Part shown: in pieces, positions 24,988 to 36,400 of the stretch
Layout of the letters: each line of letters opens with the position of its first letter
How positions within the stretch are numbered: position 1 is the first letter of the stretch
Assembly: GCF_946480305.1 (NCBI RefSeq)
Contig: NZ_CAMLJQ010000016.1
Coordinates: 1-64,000 of the forward strand
Source: an uncultured Caldimonas sp.
GTDB lineage: Bacteria > Pseudomonadota > Gammaproteobacteria > Burkholderiales > Burkholderiaceae
Reading direction: 5' to 3'
Length of the DNA stretch: 64,000 nucleotides
The notes under the pieces: generated by a model
Seen by the model: only the letters and a program-made list of their open reading frames with translations
The model's database searches: none
Told to the model about the DNA's origin: nothing
Made by a program: the position numbers and the translations under genes

Positions 24988-27675
24988 ATGGAGGGTCAGG
25001 TGGCGTACGACGAGCTGGATCCGCGAACAGGCTGTACCACAGGCGCGCAAGCCGCTACGAGCGTTCCGCCTTACTTCAGTTACTGGGGCAAAGCGCGTCC
25101 GTTGGACGCCCAGGGCGCCGCGTTTCACTTGCTGCCCTATCACTGCCTTGACGTCGCCGCAGTAGCGGCTGCTTGGTGGGACTTGGACCTCAACCTACAG
25201 CGCCAGTTCGGCGAGTTGGTCCAGAGTGCCGCCGATTCGAAGACCCGGCGCGCGTGGGTGCTATTTTTCGTAGCACTCCATGACCTGGGGAAGTTCGACG
25301 TGCGCTTCCAAATGAAGTCACTCGATGCATTGACCGTCCTGCAGCCAACGTGGAACGCGCACGACCTGCCCGATCGAGACGAAGCATCACGGTACGAACA
25401 TGGCGAATGCGGGCTGAGATGGTTCATTCGGGAGCATCCGCATCTCCTTGGCATGCAGGACAAAGACGAATGCCTCGTCGACATCTGGATGCCTTGGCTG
25501 GCAGCCGTCGCCGGACATCACGGGAGGATCCCTCGCCACCGCCACCCAGTACACCCGCCCGACGCCGAGGCAAAGATCATTGACCACGACCGCCTCGCCC
25601 GCCGAGCATGGCTTCTCGCGTTGGCAGAACTCTTTCTCGCTCCCTCAGGCCTGAAGCTTGCCGACGGCCCCCCACTGCTCCATCAAGACCACGCCACCTA
25701 CCTTGCTGGCTTTTGCGCGGTATGCGATTGGCTGGGCTCCAACGAAACCTGGTTCGCCTATCGCAGCGACATTGCAGCAAGCCCAGGCGGATACTTTGAC
25801 GACCGGGTAGCAATGGTCACTCGCGAGCGTTTGCTTCAACGGTGCGGTCTCATTGCACCCCCTTCACCCTATCTCGGGGTGAAAGCACTTCTCGGCCCCG
25901 ACGAGTCACCGCGCCAGCTTCAAACGCTTGTTGATGCGTTGCCAGCCACGGCAGGCGTGACACTGATAGAAGCCCCCACCGGATCGGGCAAGACCGAAAC
26001 CGCCCTCGCGTACGCTTGGCGACTTCTTGATGCCGGCCTTGCTGACAGCATCGTGTTTGCGCTTCCCACTCAAGCCACTGCCAACGCGATGTGGGAACGA
26101 CTCAACCGATTTGCGGACACGCTCTTCGGAAAGGGATCAAACCTCGTGCTGGCGCACGGCAAAGCCAGGTGGCACGATGGGCACAGCCAATTGAGGGAAG
26201 CAGCCCGGCAACCGAGTGTGCAAGAAGCCGACGATATCCGGGTGCAATGCGCAGAATGGTTGGCTGAGAGCCGCAAACGCGTTTTCCTGGGTCAGATCGG
26301 TGTTTGCACGATCGATCAGGTACTGCTGTCAGTGCTGCCACTGCGGCACAAGTTCGTACGTGGCTTCGGTGTGATGAAGTCCGTGCTCGTGGTGGACGAA
26401 GTACACGCTTACGACCGCTACATGTATGGTTTGCTCGATGGGGTATTGCGTCAGCAGCGGCGCGCGGGTGGGAGTGCGGTCTTGTTGTCCGCCACCTTGC
26501 CGCACGAGCTACGGTGCAGACTTGCTCGAGCTTGGAACGCAGTCGACCCCCCTGACGCGAACGCTCCCTATCCCTTGCTGACCCGCGTCGATGCGGCTGG
26601 TCGAGTTTTCTTCACCGAGCTGAACGACCCGGACCAACGCCCACCAGCGAGAAACGTCCAGATTGAGTGCCGGCCTGAGCCGGATACCCTCCCCGACCGA
26701 GGCCTCATTGAACGCATCGTCGAGGCAGCCGCTGCTGGAGCTCACGTCGCCATCGTGTGCAATCTGGTCAATGACGCGCAGGGGCTCGCTCGCCTGCTAA
26801 AAGCAGAAACCGAGCTGCCGGTGGATCTGTTCCATGCGCGTTTTCGGTTTCTGGACCGCCAGCTTCGGGAGCAGGAGGTGCTGACCAAGTACGGCCGCAA
26901 TGCCGAGCGGCTGGGCGGACGCATTCTTGTGGCAACGCAAGTGGTGGAGCAGAGCCTTGATCTAGATTTCGACTGGTTGATTACTCAAATCTGTCCAGTG
27001 GACTTGCTCTTTCAGCGGATGGGTCGGCTGCATCGGCACGACCGATCCCGCCCCCCTGGCTTCGAACGCCCTCGCTGCACGGTACTGGTCCCACCAGCTG
27101 CCGAGTACGGCCTTCACAAGCTCGTCTACGGGAACACCAGAGTGCTCTGGCGCACGCAGCAACTCCTGCAAGGCGTGGATCACGTGGATTTCCCAGCCGC
27201 TTACCGAACCTGGATTGAGCGCGTGTACGAACGCGACGATTGGCCTGACGAGCCAGAGAACATCGCTTTCGAGTACGAGAAGTTTCGCGCCGAAGAGAAC
27301 GCCAATTTCGATCGTGCGCAGGTCATCGCCAACGACGACATGAACCCGCTCGCAGACAACGACGAGAACGTTCGCGCACTGACTCGTGACGGGGAAATGT
27401 CACTGGCGGTCATCCTGATAGATGCTGAAGGGCGCCTGATCGGTGAACACGAACCGATTGCCGAAGTGGACGAGTGGGAGCGGCGCGAGCGCATCGCCTT
27501 GAGCGCGGTGGGCGTCCCTGCGAGTTGGAAGGGCAAGCTGCCCGCGCAGGACGACGACGGCCTGGTGTGGCTCACCGTGAACCGAAAAGGATCAACGGAC
27601 TGGGTGGGCCGCGGCGTCGATACGTCTTTCCGGTACAGCAGGGAGTACGGATTGCAAGAAGAAGGTGCGCAGTGA
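24988..27675 (+). CDS. cas3: Type I-E CRISPR helicase-nuclease Cas3
   Basis: An 895-residue Cas3. The N-terminal HD nuclease shows FVALHDLGKFD (HD at about residues 98-99), YEHGECG and AGHHGR. The SF2 helicase follows with Walker A EAPTGSGKTE (about 330), motif II VVDEVHAYDRYM (DEVH, about 470), and motif VI LLFQRMGRLHRH (about 677) after the QVVEQSLDLDFD motif V. Cas3 is recruited to R-loops by Cascade and degrades target DNA. The domain order HD-helicase and the gene's place before cse1 match subtype I-E. All key residues appear intact. Confidence 0.95.
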   Translation: MEGQVAYDELDPRTGCTTGAQAATSVPPYFSYWGKARPLDAQGAAFHLLPYHCLDVAAVAAAWWDLDLNLQRQFGELVQSAADSKTRRAWVLFFVALHDLGKFDVRFQMKSLDALTVLQPTWNAHDLPDRDEASRYEHGECGLRWFIREHPHLLGMQDKDECLVDIWMPWLAAVAGHHGRIPRHRHPVHPPDAEAKIIDHDRLARRAWLLALAELFLAPSGLKLADGPPLLHQDHATYLAGFCAVCDWLGSNETWFAYRSDIAASPGGYFDDRVAMVTRERLLQRCGLIAPPSPYLGVKALLGPDESPRQLQTLVDALPATAGVTLIEAPTGSGKTETALAYAWRLLDAGLADSIVFALPTQATANAMWERLNRFADTLFGKGSNLVLAHGKARWHDGHSQLREAARQPSVQEADDIRVQCAEWLAESRKRVFLGQIGVCTIDQVLLSVLPLRHKFVRGFGVMKSVLVVDEVHAYDRYMYGLLDGVLRQQRRAGGSAVLLSATLPHELRCRLARAWNAVDPPDANAPYPLLTRVDAAGRVFFTELNDPDQRPPARNVQIECRPEPDTLPDRGLIERIVEAAAAGAHVAIVCNLVNDAQGLARLLKAETELPVDLFHARFRFLDRQLREQEVLTKYGRNAERLGGRILVATQVVEQSLDLDFDWLITQICPVDLLFQRMGRLHRHDRSRPPGFERPRCTVLVPPAAEYGLHKLVYGNTRVLWRTQQLLQGVDHVDFPAAYRTWIERVYERDDWPDEPENIAFEYEKFRAEENANFDRAQVIANDDMNPLADNDENVRALTRDGEMSLAVILIDAEGRLIGEHEPIAEVDEWERRERIALSAVGVPASWKGKLPAQDDDGLVWLTVNRKGSTDWVGRGVDTSFRYSREYGLQEEGAQ

Positions 27676-27741
27676 GAATCTTCCCTTGTGCTGGTTCGCC
27701 TTCCTGCCTGCCTTGTCTGCTGTTTGGCTTATAGGAGGAAG

Positions 27742-29235
27742 ATGGTGACCAAGCTATTGCTTGCCCCGTGGATTCCAGTACATGGGAGTTCGACGCGGAT
27801 CGGCCTGAAGCAACTGCTGTGTGAACGCGAAAGGTGGCAGTTGTCCCTTCCGCGGGACGACATGGAACTTGCGTGCTTGCAGCTTCTGGTTTCACTGGTC
27901 CAAGTCATGCTGCCTCCACCAGACCGTGACGCATGGCGCAAGCGGGTGAAAACGCCGCTTACGGAGGCCGAGTACGACAACGCGGTGGCACCGTTGCTGG
28001 ACTGGTTCGACCTTGACCATCCCACCCACCCCTTCATGCAGACCCGCGGCGTATCGGCGGCCGAATCGACTCCCATACAAAAGCTGATGGTCGGCCTGCC
28101 GGAGGGCAACAATCACAGCTTCTTCAATGCACCTGGGGAAGTGCGGCACCTCTCAGCCGCAGCCACCGCGATCGCCCTGTTCAATCAAGCCTCCACAGCG
28201 CCTAGTTTTGGCGGCGGATTCAAGGGCGGCCTGCGGGGAACACCGATCACGACGCTCGTAGGTGGAAGCGATCTTCGGGAAACCGTTTGGCGCAACGTGT
28301 TGTGCGACGAGCAGTTGCGTCGAGTGCTGCCCTGGTATGAGTCGGCCAAGCAACAGCCTCCGGTATGGGTAGAGCCGATCCGCGAGAAAGAGACGATCCA
28401 CGCCAACCAGATCGGCTTGTTGCGAGGGCTGTTTTGGCAGCCCGCTCACATCGAACTGATCCGGTCGACCGATATGGCCCCTTGTGATCTCTTGGGCGGA
28501 CCCGAGCAACCCGGATACAGCGGCTTCAACAAGGAGAAGTTTGATTTCAAGGTCGTCGGCCTGTGGCCTCATCCGCACAGTCCCCGCGAGTTCGAAGTCA
28601 AGAAGGAAGACCGAAGTGAGCGGATTCTTTCGTTCACCACCACGGCACCGGCGTGGACGCAGTGTTCCCGGTTTCTCTTCAGCCACGACGACAAGAAGGC
28701 AGGGCACCGCCCGGCCGCCGTGTTGGATCAATGGCGCACAAGCGACAGCGGTGCACTACGACTGATCGTCGGCGGATACCGAAACAAGCAAGCGTCCATC
28801 CTGCAGCGCCGGCACGAGTTCTTCAGCATTGGCGACGGCTGGCAGGACGAACACGGCCAAAAAGCCATCGAGTGGGCAGTGGACACCGCTCTGGCTTGCA
28901 AGACCTTGCTGCGCGCGAAGCTCTACTCGGTGGTCAAGGGAAATCGCGACAAGGGCATCAAGGCTCTTGGCGTGGACATTCACGAGGTCGCGGAGAGCCG
29001 CTTCTATGAGCGCACCGAGCAGTTGCTGCATGACTGGCTGCGCAGCATGCGCCGCGCGGAGCGGCAGAGCGAAAAACCCGCGTTTGTCGACAAGCTCGCC
29101 ACTTGCTGTCATCTGATCTTCGAGGAAGTCACAAACCCGTACGTTCGGAATCCGGCCCTGGTGCGGACAGTCGCGCTGAGCCGGCGCGGGCTGTCCATTG
29201 AACTGAAGAAGATGAAGGAGGCCATTGCATCGTGA
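27742..29235 (+). CDS. casA: Cascade large subunit Cse1/Cas8e (CasA)
   Basis: A 497-residue Cse1. The opening KLLLAPWIPVHG and the segment THPFMQTRGV near residue 95 are family-typical. Cse1 recognises the PAM and recruits Cas3. The start is decided by a strong Shine-Dalgarno (AGGAGGAAG) right before ATG 27742. A 66-bp gap after cas3 could hold a secondary promoter. The stop overlaps cse2 by 4 bp. Confidence 0.94.
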   Translation: MVTKLLLAPWIPVHGSSTRIGLKQLLCERERWQLSLPRDDMELACLQLLVSLVQVMLPPPDRDAWRKRVKTPLTEAEYDNAVAPLLDWFDLDHPTHPFMQTRGVSAAESTPIQKLMVGLPEGNNHSFFNAPGEVRHLSAAATAIALFNQASTAPSFGGGFKGGLRGTPITTLVGGSDLRETVWRNVLCDEQLRRVLPWYESAKQQPPVWVEPIREKETIHANQIGLLRGLFWQPAHIELIRSTDMAPCDLLGGPEQPGYSGFNKEKFDFKVVGLWPHPHSPREFEVKKEDRSERILSFTTTAPAWTQCSRFLFSHDDKKAGHRPAAVLDQWRTSDSGALRLIVGGYRNKQASILQRRHEFFSIGDGWQDEHGQKAIEWAVDTALACKTLLRAKLYSVVKGNRDKGIKALGVDIHEVAESRFYERTEQLLHDWLRSMRRAERQSEKPAFVDKLATCCHLIFEEVTNPYVRNPALVRTVALSRRGLSIELKKMKEAIAS

Positions 29236-29699
29236 GCAACAAAGAAGCACCACCGCAACCCGACTTCGTCGAGTTGCACGCGCGCTACCGCAGGATCGCG
29301 GAAAGTGATGGCGACTTCCGATCGCAGCTAGGTAAGCGCGTGGGGTCTCCCGAAGAGCTTGGATTGCGTCCAGCCTTCTACAAGCTTTTCCCTGGCGTTC
29401 GCCCTCCATCGTGGGCTGAACGCGTCGTGTTCTTTCTGCCTTTCTGTCCCCACGCAAAAGGAGCGAAATCGCTCGGCGAGCAGTTGGCGTCGCACGGTGT
29501 GCGAGAAGCTCGACTCTTTCAGGTGGTGAGGGCCGAGCCCCCCAACGACCTGATCCAGTTGCGCCGCTTGGTTCAACACGTCAATCCCGTCGTCGACTGG
29601 GCCGACTTTGGACGCCTCCTGTATTTCTGGAACGACCGCTCCAAGCGCACGCTGCTGGAAGACTTCTTCATTCATCAACGACCTGCCAAGGTGCAGTGA
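29232..29699 (+). CDS. casB: Cascade small subunit Cse2 (CasB)
   Basis: A 155-residue helical protein starting with GTG that overlaps cse1 (GTGA). The patterns RRIAESDGDFRSQLGKR and DWADFGRLLYFWND-RSKR fit Cse2. Two copies form the Cascade belly that stabilises the non-target strand. Slightly shorter than the E. coli protein, but order and content are convincing. Confidence 0.9.
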   Translation: MSNKEAPPQPDFVELHARYRRIAESDGDFRSQLGKRVGSPEELGLRPAFYKLFPGVRPPSWAERVVFFLPFCPHAKGAKSLGEQLASHGVREARLFQVVRAEPPNDLIQLRRLVQHVNPVVDWADFGRLLYFWNDRSKRTLLEDFFIHQRPAKVQ

Positions 29700-29711
29700 A
29701 GGACACCGCCC

Positions 29712-30803
29712 ATGAACAAGAACTTCGTCAACATCCACGTCCTTATTTCGCACAGCCCGTCGTGCCTGAATCGCGACGACATGAACATGCAGAAGACCGC
29801 AGTTTTCGGTGGTGTCCGCCGCGTTCGTGTCTCGAGCCAAAGCCTCAAGCGCGCGATGCGCACCAGCGACTACTACCGCAACCATCTCGGCACAAGCTCG
29901 ATCCGCACTCGACAGCTGGGCAAACTTCGAGACACCCTGCTCGCAGCCTTGAGCGATAAATTTCCCGCGGAGTTGGTATCAAAGACGCTGGAGCTGATTT
30001 CCGGCAAAGAGGGGTTGGCAGAAAACACGCACGGCGACGCCGTCGCCCCGTGGTCCATTGCGGAGTTCAGTCGCCTCTGCGAACTTGTGCAACGCAACGA
30101 AAGCTCAGGTGCAGACAGCAAGAAGCTGGAGAAGCTCGTGTCGCAGGAGGCCGCATCCCTCAGGCAAGCAATGGCAGAAAACATTGACATTGCACTATCG
30201 GGACGCATGGCGACGAGCGGCCTGATGTCGAGCGTAGATGGTGCAATGGCTGTGGCACACGCGATCACGACACATGCCGCGGAATCGGATATTGACTGGT
30301 TCACCGCTGTAGACGACTTGGTTGCCGAATCGGGCGAGTCTGGCGCCGGCCATCTCGACACGCAGGAGTTCTCTGCCGGCGTGTTCTACCGCTACGCCAG
30401 CGTGAACCTTCGCCAACTGCAGGACAACCTTGGCGGCGCCTCCCGCGGCCGGGCGCTGGAAGTGGCCGCTCATGCTCTGCATCTCATGGCCACCGTGGTG
30501 CCCAGCGCCAAGCAACAGTCCTTTGCCGCGCACAATCCCGCCGACTTCGCGATGGTCAGTTTGGCGGACCAGCCCATTTCGTTGGCAAATGCTTTCGAGA
30601 ACCCCGTCAAGAACAGCGGCGGCTTCTTGCGACCATCCGTGAACGAGCTGCTGGGGTACTGGGAGAAGGTGCATCGCGGCTACGGACTCGATGAAACGGC
30701 CGCCGCCTTCGATATGAGCGGCTCATCTGAAGCCACCGAGATTGCGCACAAAGCCACACTCCCAGATCTCGAAAAGTGGCTCCTGTCTGACGCATCGGCG
30801 TGA
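29712..30803 (+). CDS. casC: Cascade backbone subunit Cas7e (CasC)
   Basis: A 363-residue RAMP protein. It opens NFVNIHVLISHSPSCLNRDD followed by KTAVFGGVRRVRVSSQSLKR, the diagnostic Cas7e N-terminus. Six copies line the crRNA spacer in Cascade. It lies 12 bp after cse2 and 9 bp before cas5, in a tight operon. Confidence 0.95.
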   Translation: MNKNFVNIHVLISHSPSCLNRDDMNMQKTAVFGGVRRVRVSSQSLKRAMRTSDYYRNHLGTSSIRTRQLGKLRDTLLAALSDKFPAELVSKTLELISGKEGLAENTHGDAVAPWSIAEFSRLCELVQRNESSGADSKKLEKLVSQEAASLRQAMAENIDIALSGRMATSGLMSSVDGAMAVAHAITTHAAESDIDWFTAVDDLVAESGESGAGHLDTQEFSAGVFYRYASVNLRQLQDNLGGASRGRALEVAAHALHLMATVVPSAKQQSFAAHNPADFAMVSLADQPISLANAFENPVKNSGGFLRPSVNELLGYWEKVHRGYGLDETAAAFDMSGSSEATEIAHKATLPDLEKWLLSDASA

Positions 30804-30812
30804 GCCCCCAGC

Positions 30813-31481
30813 ATGGCTCAGTTTCTAATCCTGCAACTCGACGGCGTTCTTCAAGCGTGGGGCGATCACAGTCTTGAGGATTACCGACCTACAGTCAGCT
30901 TTCCGACGCGATCGGGACTGCTGGGACTGCTCGCTGCTTGCCTTGGCATTGACCGAGGCGACACCGCCGCCTTGACCGGACTCGATAGCAGCATCTGGTT
31001 CACCGTGCGCGCCGAAAACAGGCGACGAGGCATGGAGATGCAGAAACTCAGCGACTTCCACACGGTGCTCGACGCCCGCAAGGTTGATATCCGGAAGTCC
31101 AACGAATACCCGGTGGTATCGCGACGCGAGTATCTGTGTGATGCCGTATTCAGCGTCGCGATCGAAGAGACACCTGGAGCGACGTATTCGCTGGATCGAA
31201 TCGCTGCCGCGCTGCGATGCCCGTACTACACGCCGGTTCTAGGGCGCCGCTCATGCCCGCCATCTCGTCCGTTACTGGCCGCAACGGTAGAGGCGGAGAA
31301 CGCCGCACTCGCCCTGAGCAAGTGGTCTCCACGCCCAGGACGGCTCTACAGCGATGCGCCGGCATTGGAGAACGAGCTTGAGCTACGGCTTCGTGACGCA
31401 CCGCGCTACGGACGAGTGCGCCAGTTCGACACACGACGCGTATATGTCAGCACAGCGGGAGCGGACCATGTACCTGAGTAA
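30813..31481 (+). CDS. casD: Cascade subunit Cas5e (CasD)
   Basis: A 222-residue RAMP protein with the Cas5e opening FLILQLDGVLQAWGDHSLED and the following RPTVSFPTRSGLLGLLAA. The C-terminus contains the conserved VLGRRSCPPSRPLL. Cas5e caps the 5' handle of the crRNA. It overlaps the cas6e start by 14 bp. Confidence 0.95.
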   Translation: MAQFLILQLDGVLQAWGDHSLEDYRPTVSFPTRSGLLGLLAACLGIDRGDTAALTGLDSSIWFTVRAENRRRGMEMQKLSDFHTVLDARKVDIRKSNEYPVVSRREYLCDAVFSVAIEETPGATYSLDRIAAALRCPYYTPVLGRRSCPPSRPLLAATVEAENAALALSKWSPRPGRLYSDAPALENELELRLRDAPRYGRVRQFDTRRVYVSTAGADHVPE

Positions 31482-32061
31482 AGTCCAGCTCGATTGGAAA
31501 GATGCCCGCAACCCTTACGACTGGCACCGTGCGCTGTGGCGCCTCTTTCCGGGTCAGCCAGACGCTGCGCGCAACTTCCTTTTCCGGGTCGAGCATCAGC
31601 GCCTGGGACAAGGCGCATTGGTTCTGTTGCAGTCCCAGGCAACACCCGCCGCGGAAGAGGCGACAGTTCGCGTTGTCGCCGGGCCGAAGAGTCTTCCTCT
31701 CACTGCGTTCGCCACAGGGGTGTCGCTTCGCTTTCGCCTCACCGCAAACGTCGTCAAAACCATTCGCGACAGCGACGACCCACAACGATCCGTTCGGGTT
31801 CCTTTGCTGAAGGACGAGCAGCAACTGGATTGGTTGCAGCGGAAGTTGGCTGAGTCGGCGCGGCTGGATGGCGCCTCTATCACACCGAACGCCCCGCTCT
31901 TCTTCAAGAGAAAAGGACAAGCCGGAAAGCTGGTCACCATCACGTTCGATGGTCAGTTGACAGTTCGGGACCCAGATGCTTTCGCAGAGTTGCTCTGCAA
32001 GGGCGTTGGCGCCGCGAAGAGCTTCGGTTGCGGACTACTGAGTGTCGCTCGCGCACCATGA
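31468..32061 (+). CDS. casE: CRISPR RNA endonuclease Cas6e (CasE)
   Basis: A 197-residue Cas6e. His20 in YDWHRALWRLFPG sits where the catalytic His20 of characterised Cas6e lies, and the C-terminal Gly-rich loop GVGAAKSFGCGLLSVA is intact. It cuts pre-crRNA at the base of the repeat hairpin and stays bound to the 3' handle. Starts inside the end of cas5e. The palindromic repeat of the adjacent array is its expected substrate. Confidence 0.93.
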   Translation: MYLSKVQLDWKDARNPYDWHRALWRLFPGQPDAARNFLFRVEHQRLGQGALVLLQSQATPAAEEATVRVVAGPKSLPLTAFATGVSLRFRLTANVVKTIRDSDDPQRSVRVPLLKDEQQLDWLQRKLAESARLDGASITPNAPLFFKRKGQAGKLVTITFDGQLTVRDPDAFAELLCKGVGAAKSFGCGLLSVARAP

Positions 32062-32088
32062 CCCACCTTGGTGTTTTGATCCGCCACC

Positions 32089-32100
32089 TCCCCACGTGCG
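32089..32100 (+). repeat. CRISPR-repeat-like 12-mer in the cas6-cas1 gap
   Basis: TCCCCACGTGCG is identical to 12 consecutive bases of the CRISPR repeat and sits in the 112-bp gap between cas6e and cas1. It covers the left half of the repeat palindrome; the following bases (CCGG) break the match. It may be a decayed repeat or chance in GC-rich sequence. Confidence 0.35.
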
Positions 32101-32173
32101 CCGGCCCAGATGGCGAACGCAGCGGTGCAGTCAGATCGGGAAGCCACACAAGACGTCTGCCATAGGTTGCTCG

Positions 32174-33368
<1,195 letters not shown>

Positions 33369-33449
33369 CAACCTGAGCAAACCGCATTTTCGGTCGGTAG
33401 AAATTCTGACCGTAGAAAAGTCGTTTCTAATCAATGAGTTGAAGGAAGT
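33369..33449 (+). promoter_or_regulatory. CRISPR leader with IHF site
   Basis: An 81-bp, comparatively AT-rich leader between cas2 and repeat 1. It contains AATCAATGAGTTG (33429-33441), a 13/13 match to the IHF consensus WATCAANNNNTTR, ending 8 bp before the first repeat. In the E. coli type I-E system IHF binds the leader at a comparable place and bends it for Cas1-Cas2 integration. Two TAGAAA words in GGTAGAAA and CGTAGAAA contexts precede it and may belong to the array promoter. The orientation shows that new spacers enter at the left end and transcription runs rightward. Confidence 0.75.
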
Positions 33450-36400
33450 GTGTTCCCCACGTGCGTGGGGATGAACCGTACTTCTTGTGGTGGACGTGCA
33501 GCGTTTCGTCGTGTTCCCCACGTGCGTGGGGATGAACCGATCGACCCGCTGCTCGCGGGAATCAACGCTGTGTGTTCCCCACGTGCGTGGGGATGAACCG
33601 ACGATCACCACCATCACCTACCACTGCCCGACGTGTTCCCCACGTGCGTGGGGATGAACCGCCGAACCAGCCCACGACACAGGCGTTGACGATGTGTTCC
33701 CCACGTGCGTGGGGATGAACCGTTGTAGGTGGCGCTCACGACCCCGTCGACTGCGTGTTCCCCACGTGCGTGGGGATGAACCGTTTCTCCCGGAGGAATG
33801 CAGCAAGGGCGTGAAGTGTTCCCCACGTGCGTGGGGATGAACCGCTGTTGCTGGCGCTGAAGCGCACGAAGCGCCGGGTGTTCCCCACGTGCGTGGGGAT
33901 GAACCGAAGTCCTGGTGCTGTTCGGCGATGCGGATGGACGTGTTCCCCACGTGCGTGGGGATGAACCGGATCGGACTGGCAACGCGGTGAAGGTGGACCA
34001 GTGTTCCCCACGTGCGTGGGGATGAACCGACCTCCCGCGCATCGGGTTGGAGAAGAAGCAGGTGTTCCCCACGTGCGTGGGGATGAACCGGTTCAACCAT
34101 GTCGGCTTGATGATTTGGTATGGTGTTCCCCACGTGCGTGGGGATGAACCGGTCGCGGATGGTGTGGCTGTAGCCGTAGCACAGTGTTCCCCACGTGCGT
34201 GGGGATGAACCGTCAGCATCCTCGCGGCTGTCCGCATGGATGACGTGTTCCCCACGTGCGTGGGGATGAACCGGCCGAGCCTGTCCGCAATGCTGTAGGC
34301 CAAGCGTGTTCCCCACGTGCGTGGGGATGAACCGACCTTCGGCGAGGCGATGGACCGCGGCGACAAGTGTTCCCCACGTGCGTGGGGATGAACCGGCCGC
34401 GCTGTTCTCTGCACCAGTCTTTGCCGGGTGTTCCCCACGTGCGTGGGGATGAACCGCTAGACTGCGCTGCATCAACGGCGACAAAGACGTGTTCCCCACG
34501 TGCGTGGGGATGAACCGTTCTTCGGGTCAGGATTCAGCCACGCGTCGATGTGTTCCCCACGTGCGTGGGGATGAACCGGTGCGGGCGATCATGCTGACGC
34601 CTTCGGGAACGTGTTCCCCACGTGCGTGGGGATGAACCGGCGTTCGAAATCTCGGCCGCGCGCCGATCTGCGTGTTCCCCACGTGCGTGGGGATGAACCG
34701 AGTTCCGCAACTTTGGCCGGCTGCACGACCATGTGTTCCCCACGTGCGTGGGGATGAACCGCAATGAGCGCATCAGCCCGCTATGCCTATCACGTGTTCC
34801 CCACGTGCGTGGGGATGAACCGAACAGCATGAGCGCTAGCAGCATCTGCTTTTCGGTGTTCCCCACGTGCGTGGGGATGAACCGTCGTAATTTCCGCCGC
34901 CCAAGAGCGAGGAGCCGTGTTCCCCACGTGCGTGGGGATGAACCGAATCCGGAATCAGTGAATCAGTGAATCCGGAAGTGTTCCCCACGTGCGTGGGGAT
35001 GAACCGAACGTGCGCGAGCAATGCGCGAGGCAATGGGCGTGTTCCCCACGTGCGTGGGGATGAACCGCTCCCCGAGTCAGCGGTCAGCGTGTAGCTGCCG
35101 TGTTCCCCACGTGCGTGGGGATGAACCGCGTCGTCTCCAGGCCAGGGACGTTGAGCACGTGTGTTCCCCACGTGCGTGGGGATGAACCGCCAAGCAGACG
35201 ATCAAGGAAGAGTCCGAAACCGTGTTCCCCACGTGCGTGGGGATGAACCGGTTGCCATTACTGCTCTTCCACAGGTGAATCAGTGTTCCCCACGTGCGTG
35301 GGGATGAACCGACTCTTTACACCCGTCTCAGCGAAGATCCGCGGTGTTCCCCACGTGCGTGGGGATGAACCGCGCCCGCATGCCGCTGCGCAGCGTCGAA
35401 TGATGTGTTCCCCACGTGCGTGGGGATGAACCGACCACGCAACAGACCATCGCCGCGCAGGGCGGGTGTTCCCCACGTGCGTGGGGATGAACCGCTGCTG
35501 CTGAGATCCACGAAGACGCATCAACAGTGTTCCCCACGTGCGTGGGGATGAACCATTGTCTTCCACGCGGTCGTACTGGTCGATCGCGTGTTCCCCACGT
35601 GCGTGGGGATGAACCGTCTTTGTGTGTCGGGCGCGCAGGTGTGCCCGCGTGTTCCCCACGTGCGTGGGGATGAACCGGCATTGCCGGCACATCCCGCGGC
35701 TCACATCCCGTGTTCCCCACGTGCGTGGGGATGAACCGTTGTGGGCGATCGTCACCGCCTTGGTGCCCGTGTGTTCCCCACGTGCGTGGGGATGAACCGG
35801 CTGCGACCTCGTTGAGCGGTCGCGCGTTCGTCGTGTTCCCCACGTGCGTGGGGATGAACCGGCGACGAGCGCAACCACCGACCTGCAGGGCAAGTGTTCC
35901 CCACGTGCGTGGGGATGAACCGATGTCGGCGAGCTGAGGCTTGATCCACTCGACGTGTTCCCCACGTGCGTGGGGATGAACCGTTCACCACCTCATCCCC
36001 GCCACAGAAGATGTCGTGTTCCCCACGTGCGTGGGGATGAACCGCTCCATCGCGGCGGTGAACTTCCGACTGATCGGTGTTCCCCACGTGCGTGGGGATG
36101 AACCGTCCAGCCCACGGGAGTTGTGGTCAACGTAGATGTGTTCCCCACGTGCGTGGGGATGAACCGCCGACGGAACTGAGTGATATCGGCAATGCGGCGT
36201 GTTCCCCACGTGCGTGGGGATGAACCGTGCCCAGTACGTCCCTGAGGGCACCAACGAGGGTGTTCCCCACGTGCGTGGGGATGAACCGTCGCACAACGGC
36301 GAGTGGGGTGGCACCGCGCTCGTGTTCCCCACGTGCGTGGGGATGAACCGACACTGAACTCACGCCCGTGGAAGTGGAAGCCGTGTTCCCCACGTGCGTG

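Noticed and set aside
32042..32173. N-terminal extension of cas1
   Set aside because: The extra residues are Pro/Arg-rich and unlike any Cas1; known Cas1e N-termini align from MLPPLKPIPVKERIS.
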